NCBI GenBank assembly: GCA_946615495.1
Contig: CAMOHY010000113.1
Location: 1 to 6,973, forward strand
DNA from: an uncultured Clostridia bacterium
GTDB taxonomy: Bacteria; Bacillota; Clostridia; Christensenellales; Aristaeellaceae
Reading direction: 5' to 3'
Length of the DNA stretch: 6,973 bases
Each line of letters begins with the position of its first letter. The first letter of the stretch is position 1. A program made the translations under genes and the position numbers. The notes below the pieces were generated by a model that did no database searches, was not told the DNA's origin, and was given only the letters and a program-made list of their open reading frames with translations. Below, one piece after another: positions 1 through 6,254 of the stretch.

Positions 1-128
1 GGTCAACCAATGCTGCGTTTGTGCGATTTTTACAGAATGTGAGACAGCGCCTGAGCCGCGGAATGAAAGTTCCGCGCCTGCCTTTGCCATTTTATCGCTT
101 CATTCTTTCTGCCGTTGAGGAGTAGCCT
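1..128. other. Leader region upstream of dppB, no supported gene
   Basis: This stretch precedes the first permease gene. All three forward frames are open for part of it: frame 1 to a TGA at 40-42, frame 2 to a TGA at 116-118, frame 3 to a TAG at 123-125. None gives a peptide I recognise, and codon choice does not resemble the downstream genes. In this transporter family the substrate-binding protein gene often lies just upstream of the first permease, so the end of a dppA-like gene could fall here or before the window, but that is inference. I found no convincing sigma-A promoter. Visible elements are a hairpin at 54-79 and the dppB ribosome binding site GAGGAG at 117-122. Confidence 0.5.
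54..79 (+). other. Intergenic hairpin upstream of dppB
   Basis: CGCGGAA (57-63) pairs perfectly with TTCCGCG (70-76) around the loop TGAAAG. After a C/C mismatch the stem extends by two pairs (A54-G55 with C78-T79). Only short T runs follow (83-85, 90-93), so it is a poor intrinsic terminator. It could be a weak or leaky terminator after an upstream gene, or a stem that changes mRNA stability between a binding-protein gene and the permeases. The pairing is seen; the role is inferred. Confidence 0.45.
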
Positions 129-1073
129 ATGCGCGACTATATTATCCGAAGGCTGTTGACGCTGATCCCCATCCTGATTGGCGTGAGTATCGCTATTTTT
201 GTGGTGATGCAGCTCATTCCGGGCGACGTGGTGTCCGGCATTCTGGGCATTGAGGAAACGCCGGAGCTGCGCGCCATGTGGGAGGCTAAGCTGGGCCTGG
301 ACAAGCCGCTGATCCAGCAGTATTTTTCCTGGATCGGCAAAGCGCTCACCGGGGATTTTGGGGAGTCGTTCCGCACCGGCGCGCCGGTGTTTCCCGAAAT
401 CATGAACCGGTTCAAAATTTCCGCGGAGCTGGCCATTTTGGCCTGCCTGATCGCGTGGGTGATCGCGCTGCCCCTGGGCATTCTTTCATCCCTGAAGCGC
501 AATAGCGCCATCGACCGTATCGTGCGCGTGGTGGCGCTGCTGGGCGTATCCGTGCCCAATTTCGCCTCCGCCACGTTGCTTATATTGTTTTTTTCCAAGG
601 CGTTTCATTATTACACGCCGGTAAAATATGTGGGCCTGTTTGAAAATTTCGGCACGAACATGGAAATTATGCTTCTGCCCGCCTTTATTTTGGGCTCGGT
701 GATGGCCGGGTCCGTGATGCGCATGACGCGCTCCTCCATGCTGGAGGTGCTGCGGCAGGACTACATCAAGGCGGTGCGGGCCAAGGGCGCGCCGGAAAGG
801 GTGACGATTTTCCGCCACGCGTTCAGAAACAGCTCCATTCCCATCGTCACCCTGATCGGTATGCAGATCGGCGGCCTGATGGGCGGCACCGTGGTGATTG
901 AGCAAATATTCTCCATTCCCGGTTTGGGCCAATATACCCTGACCGGCATTTCCCAGCGGGATTTCCCGGTGGTGCAGGGCTGCGTTTTGTTCATCGCCTT
1001 CCTATACGTGATTGTGAATTTGCTGGTGGATATTTTGTACACCTATATCGACCCGCGCATTTCTTACAGCTGA
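129..1073 (+). CDS. dppB: Dipeptide/oligopeptide ABC transporter permease, DppB/OppB type
   Basis: This is one of two inner-membrane subunits forming the channel of a peptide-family ABC importer. The 314-residue length is normal for DppB. The N-terminus (YIIRRLLTLIPILIGVS) has the typical basic patch followed by a membrane segment (about 9-29). Further hydrophobic segments lie near 100-122, 132-155, 180-200, 236-258 and 283-305, giving six. The cytoplasmic EAA loop that contacts the ATPases is at about 201-234 (MLEVLRQDYIKAVRAKG, then the FRHAFRN part). LTGDFGES (73-80) in the periplasm-facing loop is also typical. The start has GAGGAG at 117-122, 6 bases upstream. dppC follows after 13 bases, so the two are co-transcribed. 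The family also includes nickel and other small-solute importers, and substrate cannot be read from a permease, so the dipeptide label is by family resemblance. Confidence 0.93.
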   Translation: MRDYIIRRLLTLIPILIGVSIAIFVVMQLIPGDVVSGILGIEETPELRAMWEAKLGLDKPLIQQYFSWIGKALTGDFGESFRTGAPVFPEIMNRFKISAELAILACLIAWVIALPLGILSSLKRNSAIDRIVRVVALLGVSVPNFASATLLILFFSKAFHYYTPVKYVGLFENFGTNMEIMLLPAFILGSVMAGSVMRMTRSSMLEVLRQDYIKAVRAKGAPERVTIFRHAFRNSSIPIVTLIGMQIGGLMGGTVVIEQIFSIPGLGQYTLTGISQRDFPVVQGCVLFIAFLYVIVNLLVDILYTYIDPRISYS

Positions 1074-1086
1074 GGAGGGAACGGAC

Positions 1087-1962
1087 ATGAAAAAACGAGA
1101 GAAAACCGTGAAAAACCGTTCCCTGCCGGGCAATGAAAGCCTGCTGCGCCAGCTTTGGCGGGACCCCATGGGCCGCGCGGGCATGATCGGCGTGGGCATC
1201 GTTATTATGATGGCGGTGTTCGCGCCCTGGATCGCCCAGTACGACGTGGCGAAAATGAACGCCCGCGCCAAGCTGTCCGGGCCCAGCGCCCAGTTCTGGT
1301 TCGGCACGGACCATTTTGGCCGGGATGTGTTCAGCCGCATCGTGTACGGCGCGCGGGTGTCCCTGGAGGTGGGCATCGTGGCTGTGGGCATCGCGGCGGG
1401 GTTTGGCTACCTGCTGGGCATGATCGCCGGATTCTTTGAAGGCCGGATTGAATCCGTCATTATGATGGTGATGGACGTTATTTTCGCCTTCCCCTCTATC
1501 CTGCTGGCCCTGTTTATTGTGTCCGCCCTGGGCACCAGCATTATCAACACCATGATCGCCATTGGCATCGTGAATATCCCCGTGTTCACCCGCACGGTGC
1601 GCGCGTCGGTAAAAACGGTGAAATCTACGGACTATATCGCCAACGCCCGGTCCATCGGCTTAAAAAAGATGAAGATTCTCTTTAAGCACGTAACGCCCAA
1701 TGTGCTGGCCCCCTTTACGGTGCAGGCCACGCTGGCCCTCTCCGGCGCTATCCTGACCGAGGCGTCCATGAGCTTTTTGGGCCTGGGCATCACCCCGCCC
1801 AACCCCTCCTGGGGCGGCATGCTCAGCGACGCCCGCAAATACATGGAGCGGGCGCCCTGGCTGGTGCTGTTTCCGGCGCTGTTTATTATCATGACCATCC
1901 TTTCCTTCAATGTGCTGGGCGACGCTTTGCGCGACGCCCTGGACCCCAAGCTCAAGCTGTAA
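1087..1962 (+). CDS. dppC: Dipeptide/oligopeptide ABC transporter permease, DppC/OppC type
   Basis: This is the second channel subunit, expected to pair with DppB. The 291 residues start with a basic cytoplasmic tail and an OppC-type N-terminal region (RQLWRDPMGRAGMIG, 21-35) leading into the first membrane segment (about 32-50). Family hallmarks are GTDHFGRDVFSR (73-84), the EAA loop DYIANARSIG...HVTPN (182-205), SFLGLGITPPNPSWGG (229-244) and the C-terminal GDALRDALDPK (278-288). The ribosome binding site AGGAGG (1073-1078) begins on the last base of the dppB stop codon, 8 bases before the ATG, so translation of the two is tightly linked. dppD begins 13 bases after the stop. As for DppB, the transported solute is not determined by the sequence. 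Confidence 0.94.
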   Translation: MKKREKTVKNRSLPGNESLLRQLWRDPMGRAGMIGVGIVIMMAVFAPWIAQYDVAKMNARAKLSGPSAQFWFGTDHFGRDVFSRIVYGARVSLEVGIVAVGIAAGFGYLLGMIAGFFEGRIESVIMMVMDVIFAFPSILLALFIVSALGTSIINTMIAIGIVNIPVFTRTVRASVKTVKSTDYIANARSIGLKKMKILFKHVTPNVLAPFTVQATLALSGAILTEASMSFLGLGITPPNPSWGGMLSDARKYMERAPWLVLFPALFIIMTILSFNVLGDALRDALDPKLKL

Positions 1963-1975
1963 GGAGGGGCGCGTG

Positions 1976-2968
1976 ATGGAAAATTTGCTGGAAATTAAAA
2001 ATCTGAAAATCACCACCCTCCGGGGCAAAAACACCGTCCGCCTGCTGGACAAGGTGGACCTGAACGTAAAAAAGAAATGCTCCTTCGGCGTGGTGGGCGA
2101 ATCGGGCTGCGGCAAGTCCATTACCGCCAACGCCATTTTGGGCCTGCTGCCTTATCCGCTGCGGGTGAGCGAGGGCTCCATCCGGTATGACAGCAAGGAC
2201 GGGGAAAGGGAACTGCTCCGGTTGAACAAAAAGGAAATGCGGCAGGTGCGGGGCCAGGAAATTTCCATGATATTTCAGGAGCCCATGACATCGCTGGACC
2301 CCATTTTCACCGTGGAAATGCAGATGTTTGAAGCCCTGTCCTTCCATCATCCCCACATGGGCAAGGCCGAAATGCGGGAGCGGGCTTTGGAAATGCTGCG
2401 CCGGGTGAATATTCCCCGGCCGGAGCAAACTCTTTCCTCCTACGCCCATCAGCTGTCCGGCGGGCAATTGCAGCGCATCATGATCGCTATCGCGCTCATC
2501 AACGATCCGCGCCTGCTGCTGGCGGACGAGCCCACCACCGCCTTGGACGTGACCATCCAGGCCCAGATTTTGAAGCTCATGAACGATTTAAAGGAGCAGA
2601 ACGATACCTCCATTATCATGATTACCCATGACTTGGGCGTGATCGCCGAAACCTGCGAAGAGGTGGCGGTGTTTTACGCCGGGCAGATTGTGGAGCAGGC
2701 CAGCGTGGTGGAATTGTTCAGCCACACGGCCCACCCCTATACCCTGGGCCTGCTGCGGGCCGTCACGTCCCTGGGCGGCGAAAGCCGGAAGCTGTATACC
2801 ATTCCCGGCATCGTGCCCCCCGGCGGACAATGGAGCCAGGGCTGCCGCTTTGCGGACCGCTGCGAAAAATGTATGGACAGGTGCCGCCGGGAAATGCCGG
2901 GGCTGACGGAAGCCGCGCCAGGCCATTTGTGCCGCTGCTTCCTGCACAGCGGGGAGGTGGAAGCGTGA
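1976..2968 (+). CDS. dppD: Peptide ABC transporter ATP-binding protein, DppD/OppD type
   Basis: This cytoplasmic ATPase powers the importer, presumably as a heterodimer with DppF. I chose the ATG at 1976 (330 aa) because AGGAGG (1962-1967) lies 8 bases upstream and the product starts MENLLEIKNLKI, as in the family. A longer frame back to 1910 would only overlap dppC. A GTG at 1973 is possible but 5 bases from the site. All ATPase motifs are intact: Walker A GESGCGKS (41-48), Q-loop Q101, signature LSGGQ (160-164), Walker B LLLADE (180-185), D-loop ALD (189-191) and switch His218. The C-terminal oligopeptide-transporter extension has HPYT (253-256) and a cysteine cluster at 290, 296, 299, 303, 319 and 321. 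Some characterised family members bind a [4Fe-4S] cluster there. The stop overlaps the dppF start by 3 shared bases within GTGA. Confidence 0.95.
   Translation: MENLLEIKNLKITTLRGKNTVRLLDKVDLNVKKKCSFGVVGESGCGKSITANAILGLLPYPLRVSEGSIRYDSKDGERELLRLNKKEMRQVRGQEISMIFQEPMTSLDPIFTVEMQMFEALSFHHPHMGKAEMRERALEMLRRVNIPRPEQTLSSYAHQLSGGQLQRIMIAIALINDPRLLLADEPTTALDVTIQAQILKLMNDLKEQNDTSIIMITHDLGVIAETCEEVAVFYAGQIVEQASVVELFSHTAHPYTLGLLRAVTSLGGESRKLYTIPGIVPPGGQWSQGCRFADRCEKCMDRCRREMPGLTEAAPGHLCRCFLHSGEVEA
2953..2958 (+). promoter_or_regulatory. Ribosome binding site fixing the dppF GTG start
   Basis: GGAGGT lies 6 bases before a GTG at 2965 that overlaps the dppD stop in the arrangement GTGA. It decides the start: the same frame has an upstream ATG at 2830, but that would add 45 residues unlike the family and overlap dppD widely. 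Translational coupling of the two ATPases is likely. Confidence 0.8.
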
Positions 2969-3951
2969 GCGAAAAAAGCAAGGATATCCTGCTGGACGTC
3001 CGGCATTTGCAGGTGTATTTTCCCATCCGCCGGGGCCTGATGAAAAAAATCGTGGGCCACGTGCACGCGGTGGAGGACGTGAGCTTTTCCGTGCGCAGAA
3101 AGGAAGTGTTCGCCCTGGTGGGCGAATCGGGCTGCGGGAAAAGCACCACCGGCTCCGCCATCCTGCGCCTGATTGAGCCCACCGGCGGCCAGGTGTATTT
3201 TAACGGGGACGATTTGAGCGCTCTTTCCGAGGAGGAAATGCGGCTCAAGCGCCGGGATATGCAGTTCATTTTCCAAAATCCCTATTCCTCCCTGAACCCC
3301 CGCATGAACGTGTGGAAGCTGCTCAGCGAACCGCTGAAGGTGCATTTTCAATTGCCGCCGGAGGAGCTGCGGGCGCGGGTGGAAAATATGCTCCAGCTCA
3401 TCGGCATGACGCCGGACCAATTGGAGCGCTATCCCCATCAGTTTTCCGGCGGCCAGAAGCAGCGCATCTCCATTGCCCGCGCGCTCATTACCCATCCCAG
3501 CTTCGTGGTGGCGGATGAGCCCGTTTCCGCCCTGGATGTGTCCATTCAGGCGCAGATTCTGAACCTGATGATGGAATTGCAGCAGGAAATGGAGCTGTCG
3601 CTGATCTTTATTTCCCACGATCTGAACGTGGTGCGCCATATCAGCAACAGCGTGGGCGTGATGTACCTGGGCTCCATCATGGAAATGGGGGACACGGAGG
3701 AAGTGTACCGCCACCCCGCCCATCCCTACACCCAAGCCCTGCTCAGCGCCGTGCCCAGCCACGACCCCACCCACAAGCAGCGGCACATTGTGCTGGAGGG
3801 CGATGTGCCCAATCCCGCCGCGCCGCCCTCCGGCTGCCCCTTCCACACCCGGTGCGGGCGCTGCACGGGAGAATGCAAGGAAAGAAAGCCGGAGCTGAAA
3901 GAAATTGCGCCCAACCATTATGCGGCCTGCCACCACGCCGGCGAGGCCTGA
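2965..3951 (+). CDS. dppF: Peptide ABC transporter ATP-binding protein, DppF/OppF type
   Basis: This is the second ATPase of the importer, 328 residues from a GTG start. It opens with ILLDVRHLQVYFPIRRG, the usual DppF/OppF N-terminus, followed by VHAVEDVSFSV. Motifs are complete: Walker A GESGCGKS (53-60), Q-loop Q104 in FQNPYSSLNPR, signature FSGGQ (160-164), Walker B FVVADE (180-185), D-loop ALD (189-191) and His218 in the H-loop. The C-terminal extension has HPYT (253-256) and cysteines at 291, 297, 300, 304 and 322, parallel to those of DppD. Both ATP sites of the pair therefore look catalytically competent. It is the last transporter gene; the Nudix gene begins 25 bases on with no terminator between. 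Confidence 0.95.
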   Translation: MSEKSKDILLDVRHLQVYFPIRRGLMKKIVGHVHAVEDVSFSVRRKEVFALVGESGCGKSTTGSAILRLIEPTGGQVYFNGDDLSALSEEEMRLKRRDMQFIFQNPYSSLNPRMNVWKLLSEPLKVHFQLPPEELRARVENMLQLIGMTPDQLERYPHQFSGGQKQRISIARALITHPSFVVADEPVSALDVSIQAQILNLMMELQQEMELSLIFISHDLNVVRHISNSVGVMYLGSIMEMGDTEEVYRHPAHPYTQALLSAVPSHDPTHKQRHIVLEGDVPNPAAPPSGCPFHTRCGRCTGECKERKPELKEIAPNHYAACHHAGEA

Positions 3952-3976
3952 ATGGCGGAAAGGAGAGGGCAGCAGC

Positions 3977-4375
3977 ATGAAAAGGATTCGGGTGGCCGCC
4001 GCCGTGATCCGCCAGGGAGAAAAGATTTTCGCCGCCCAGCGGGGCTACGGCGCGGCCAAGGATGGCTGGGAATTTCCGGGCGGGAAAATTGAGCCGGGGG
4101 AAACGCCGGAGGAGGCCTTGATTCGGGAAATCCGGGAGGAATTGGACACGGAAATCCGGGTGGACGAAAAGCTTACCACCGTGGAGCATGAAGAGCCGGG
4201 CTTTTGCCTGACCATGGAATGCTTTCTGTGCACCGTGGTATCGGGCCGGCTAACGCTGAAGGAGCACGAAAACGCCAAATGGCTGGGCCCGGAGGAAATG
4301 GACGCAGTGGATTGGCTGCCCGCCGACCGGACGGCGGTTGCCGCGCTGAAGGACAGAATGGGAAAAATCCGGTAA
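3977..4375 (+). CDS. Nudix hydrolase, MutT/NudG-like nucleotide pyrophosphohydrolase
   Basis: This small soluble enzyme has 132 residues. Nudix enzymes cleave nucleoside diphosphates linked to another moiety; short MutT-like members hydrolyse (oxidised) nucleoside triphosphates to the monophosphate and pyrophosphate. The Nudix box GX5EX7REUXEE is intact: G36, E42, R50, E51, E54 and E55, with the metal-binding glutamates present. The Gly usual after EEL is Asp57 (EELDTEI). The start VAAAVIRQGEKIFAAQR and the C-terminal part (KEHENAKWLGPEEMDAVDWLPAD) resemble the 8-oxo-dGTP or CTP/5-methyl-dCTP group, but the substrate cannot be fixed. The ATG at 3977 is preceded by AAAGGAGAGGG (3959-3969); a longer in-frame start at 3905 would overlap dppF. 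The gene lies 25 bases after dppF and is followed by a terminator, so it is probably the last gene of the dpp transcript. Confidence 0.88.
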   Translation: MKRIRVAAAVIRQGEKIFAAQRGYGAAKDGWEFPGGKIEPGETPEEALIREIREELDTEIRVDEKLTTVEHEEPGFCLTMECFLCTVVSGRLTLKEHENAKWLGPEEMDAVDWLPADRTAVAALKDRMGKIR

Positions 4376-4400
4376 AAGAACGAACAAGCGTTAAGAAATG

Positions 4401-4448
4401 AAAAGGCAGGCGCAGGAAACGGAAAAACGCGCCTGTCTTTTCTTTTTT
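4401..4448 (+). terminator. Strong intrinsic terminator after the Nudix gene
   Basis: The left arm AAAAGGCAGGCGC (4401-4413) pairs with GCGCCTGTCTTTT (4429-4441): 13 pairs including one G-T wobble (4406/4436), with a 15-base loop. The right arm runs into TTTTCTTTTTT (4438-4448). It sits 25 bases after the Nudix stop and upstream of lonB, and should separate the dpp-Nudix unit from the protease unit. Confidence 0.88.
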
Positions 4449-4452
4449 CCGC

Positions 4453-4482
4453 GCATGGATCATCCTCCCTTTAGCCATGCTA
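4453..4482 (+). promoter_or_regulatory. Candidate forespore (sigma-G-like) promoter of lonB
   Basis: GCATG (4453-4457) and CATGCTA (4476-4482) are separated by exactly 18 bases. The B. subtilis sigma-G consensus, as I recall it, is GHATR, 18 bases, CATWHTA: the -35 matches fully and the -10 at six of seven positions. Transcription would start near 4490, just upstream of the lonB ribosome binding site. B. subtilis lonB is known to be transcribed in the forespore, which fits. No good sigma-A promoter was found in this gap. The match is seen; the function is inferred. Confidence 0.4.
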
Positions 4483-4495
4483 TCTGGTAGTCGGA

Positions 4496-4504
4496 AAAGG
4501 GGGG
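4496..4504 (+). promoter_or_regulatory. Ribosome binding site favouring a TTG start for lonB
   Basis: AAAGGGGGG lies 8 bases before TTG at 4513. The only upstream in-frame ATG (4477) has no purine-rich site at the right distance and lies inside the candidate promoter. From the TTG, the product begins MSWILLTVQL, which lines up with the start of B. subtilis LonB (MSW...), recalled from memory. Confidence 0.6.
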
Positions 4505-4512
4505 AATGGAAT

Positions 4513-6189
4513 TTGAGCTGGATTTTGCTGACGGTGCAATTGGTGGTAACCATCATCATGGGGGCGTATTTTTACACGCAGCTGAAAAAACAGCGTGCGG
4601 CACAGCCCGTGGGCCGCCGGGAGAGCGCGCGGGAAATGGAAAACCTGCGCCGGATGCGCGCTGTGTCCCTGACAGAGCCGCTGACGGAGCACGTGCGGCC
4701 CCGCCGCTTTGAGGATATTGTGGGCCAGGAGGAGGGCATCCGGTCCTTAAAGGCCATCCTGTGCGGGAAAAATCCCCAGCACGTTATTATTTACGGACCG
4801 CCGGGCGTGGGAAAAACCTGCGCCGCCCGCCTGGCCCTTCAGGCGGCCAAGCAAAGCCCCGGCACGCCCTTCCGGCAGGACGCCCCTTTTATTGAAATGG
4901 ACGCCACCTGCGTGCGGTTTGACGAGCGGGCCATCGCGGACCCGCTCATTGGCAGCGTGCATGATCCCATTTATCAGGGGGCGGGGCCCTTGGGGGTGCA
5001 GGGCATTCCTCAGCCCAAGCCGGGGGCGGTGAGCCGGGCCCACGGGGGCGTGCTGTTTTTGGATGAGATCGGAGAACTGCATCCCATTCAAATGAACAAG
5101 CTGCTCAAGGTGCTGGAGGACAGAAAGGTACAGTTTGAATCCGCCTATTACGACCCGGACGACGCGGGCACGCCCCGGTATGTGCATGAAGTGTTCAAGT
5201 CCGGCCTGCCGGCGGATTTTCGCTTGGTGGGGGCCACCACCCGGAGCCCGGAGGAAATATCGCCCGCCCTGCGCTCCCGGTGTATGGAGATTTTTTTCCG
5301 GGCGCTGGAGCCGGATGAGGTGGCCCGCATCGCCTTTGAGGCGGCGGAACGGGCGGGCTTCTCCATGAGCAAAAAAACGGCGGAAACGGTGGGCTGCTAC
5401 GCCGCCTGCGGCCGGGACGCGGTGAACATGGTGCAAATGGCTTCCGGCGTAGCCCAGCTGGAGGGCCGCGTGAATGTGACGGAAGCCGACATGGAATGGG
5501 TCATCGAGGCGGGCCACTACGCCCGGCAGCCGGGCCGCGCCGCGGCGCTGGAAAACCGGGTGGGCGCGGTGCACGGCCTGGCGGTGCACGGCAGCCATCA
5601 GGGCGCGGTGATGGAAATTGAGGCGGTAGCGGGGCCGGGAAGCGGCCGGGTAAAGATTACGGGCATCGTGGAGGAGGAAGAATTGGGCGGCGAAGGGCGC
5701 AGAATGCGCCGCTTGTCCACCGCCCGCGCTTCCGCGGAAAATGTGCTTACGCTGCTTCGCCGCCTGGGCTACGCCGGAGATAAAACGGATATCCACATCA
5801 ATTTTCCCGGCGGCGCGCCGGTGGACGGGCCCTCCGCCGGGGTGGCCATGGCGGTGGCGGCGGTGAGCGCCCTGACCGGGCAGCCGGTGGACGGCTCCGC
5901 CGCGGTGACGGGGGAAATCGGCGTGCAGGGCCGGGTGCTGCCCGTTGGCGGCGTGAGCGCCAAGGTGGAGGCCGCCAAAAAGGCGGGGCTTTCCCGCGTG
6001 CTCATTCCGCGGGAAAACGATATGGAGCGCTTCCGGGACGCGGGGGTGCAGGTGGTGCTGGTGGACACGGTGCAGGAGGCGCTGGGGGCCATGCTGCTGC
6101 CCAAGCGGTTAAGGGAGGAAAGCGGAGAAGGCAATTTGGCTTCTTCCCAGCCCCTGGCCGCCGCGCCCCTGCCCGCCGCCCAGGGCTGA
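4513..6189 (+). CDS. lonB: LonB, membrane-anchored AAA+ ATP-dependent serine protease (sporulation type)
   Basis: This protease unfolds proteins with ATP and degrades them with a Ser-Lys dyad. From the TTG start it has 558 residues, close to B. subtilis LonB (about 550). It lacks the N-terminal substrate-binding domain of classical Lon and instead has a membrane segment (about 3-22) followed by a basic stretch (KKQR). The AAA+ domain has Walker A GPPGVGKT (95-102), Walker B VLFLDE (180-185), a sensor 1 region near GATTR (240-244), arginines R254 and R256 in ALRSRC, and sensor 2 region R301. The protease domain (about 350-545) has catalytic Ser441 in DGPSAG and Lys484, spaced 43 residues as in E. 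coli Lon. GSVHDPIYQGAG (147-158) and the IPQPKPGAVSRAHGG segment are typical of the LonB group. An Ala/Pro-rich tail (about 535-558) is unlike the family. Its promoter and the downstream lon suggest a forespore-expressed gene in a spore former. Confidence 0.95.
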   Translation: MSWILLTVQLVVTIIMGAYFYTQLKKQRAAQPVGRRESAREMENLRRMRAVSLTEPLTEHVRPRRFEDIVGQEEGIRSLKAILCGKNPQHVIIYGPPGVGKTCAARLALQAAKQSPGTPFRQDAPFIEMDATCVRFDERAIADPLIGSVHDPIYQGAGPLGVQGIPQPKPGAVSRAHGGVLFLDEIGELHPIQMNKLLKVLEDRKVQFESAYYDPDDAGTPRYVHEVFKSGLPADFRLVGATTRSPEEISPALRSRCMEIFFRALEPDEVARIAFEAAERAGFSMSKKTAETVGCYAACGRDAVNMVQMASGVAQLEGRVNVTEADMEWVIEAGHYARQPGRAAALENRVGAVHGLAVHGSHQGAVMEIEAVAGPGSGRVKITGIVEEEELGGEGRRMRRLSTARASAENVLTLLRRLGYAGDKTDIHINFPGGAPVDGPSAGVAMAVAAVSALTGQPVDGSAAVTGEIGVQGRVLPVGGVSAKVEAAKKAGLSRVLIPRENDMERFRDAGVQVVLVDTVQEALGAMLLPKRLREESGEGNLASSQPLAAAPLPAAQG

Positions 6190-6193
6190 CCTG

Positions 6194-6222
6194 TTGCATT
6201 TTTTGCCTAAATCAAGTATAAT
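6194..6222 (+). promoter_or_regulatory. Sigma-A promoter of lon
   Basis: TTGCAT (6194-6199) and a perfect TATAAT (6217-6222) are separated by the optimal 17 bases. The -35 starts 5 bases after the lonB stop. Transcription would start near 6229, giving a leader of about 53 bases. This would let lon be made in growing cells independently of lonB. No HrcA (CIRCE) inverted repeat or clear CtsR box overlaps it. Confidence 0.85.
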
Positions 6223-6234
6223 GGGCCACGTAAA

Positions 6235-6254
6235 CGGCGAAAACCCTTTCGCCG
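6235..6254 (+). promoter_or_regulatory. Perfect inverted repeat (hairpin) in the lon leader
   Basis: CGGCGAAA (6235-6242) and TTTCGCCG (6247-6254) form an uninterrupted 8-bp stem with the 4-base loop ACCC. It lies about 6-25 bases downstream of the predicted start site and ends 16 bases before the ribosome binding site AGGGAG (6271-6276). No U-tract follows (GAAAAAAC does), so it is not an intrinsic terminator of lonB. It may be a DNA operator or a 5'-end RNA stem affecting stability or translation. Confidence 0.6.

Noticed and set aside
25..39. Possible CodY-like box upstream of dppB
   Set aside because: CodY controls dpp in B. subtilis, so I looked for its 15-base palindrome. The best stretch differs at five positions and breaks the palindrome, which is too weak to claim.
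84..112. Possible sigma-A promoter for dppB starting at TTGCCA
   Set aside because: The -35-like TTGCCA has no acceptable -10 sequence at 16-18 bases (TTCTGC at the 17-base spacing).
1910..1975. 22-residue N-terminal extension of DppD within dppC
   Set aside because: The extra residues (starting MCWATLC) are the out-of-frame reading of conserved dppC codons. A strong ribosome binding site supports the ATG at 1976.
2737..3978. 413-codon open frame on the minus strand opposite dppD/dppF
   Set aside because: It lies wholly opposite two genes with complete ABC ATPase motifs, and its product is rich in His, Gly, Ala and Arg with no recognisable domain. Long antisense frames arise readily where third codon positions are mostly G or C.
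4506..4712. ATG-started frame (68 codons) overlapping the start of lonB
   Set aside because: The ATG at 4506 is near the ribosome binding site but reads a different frame, ending in the coding region of lonB. The product has no family features, whereas the lonB frame matches LonB from its first residues.
4747..5796. 349-codon open frame on the minus strand opposite lonB
   Set aside because: It is a codon-bias shadow of the conserved AAA+ and protease domains of lonB. There is no ribosome binding site or family resemblance.
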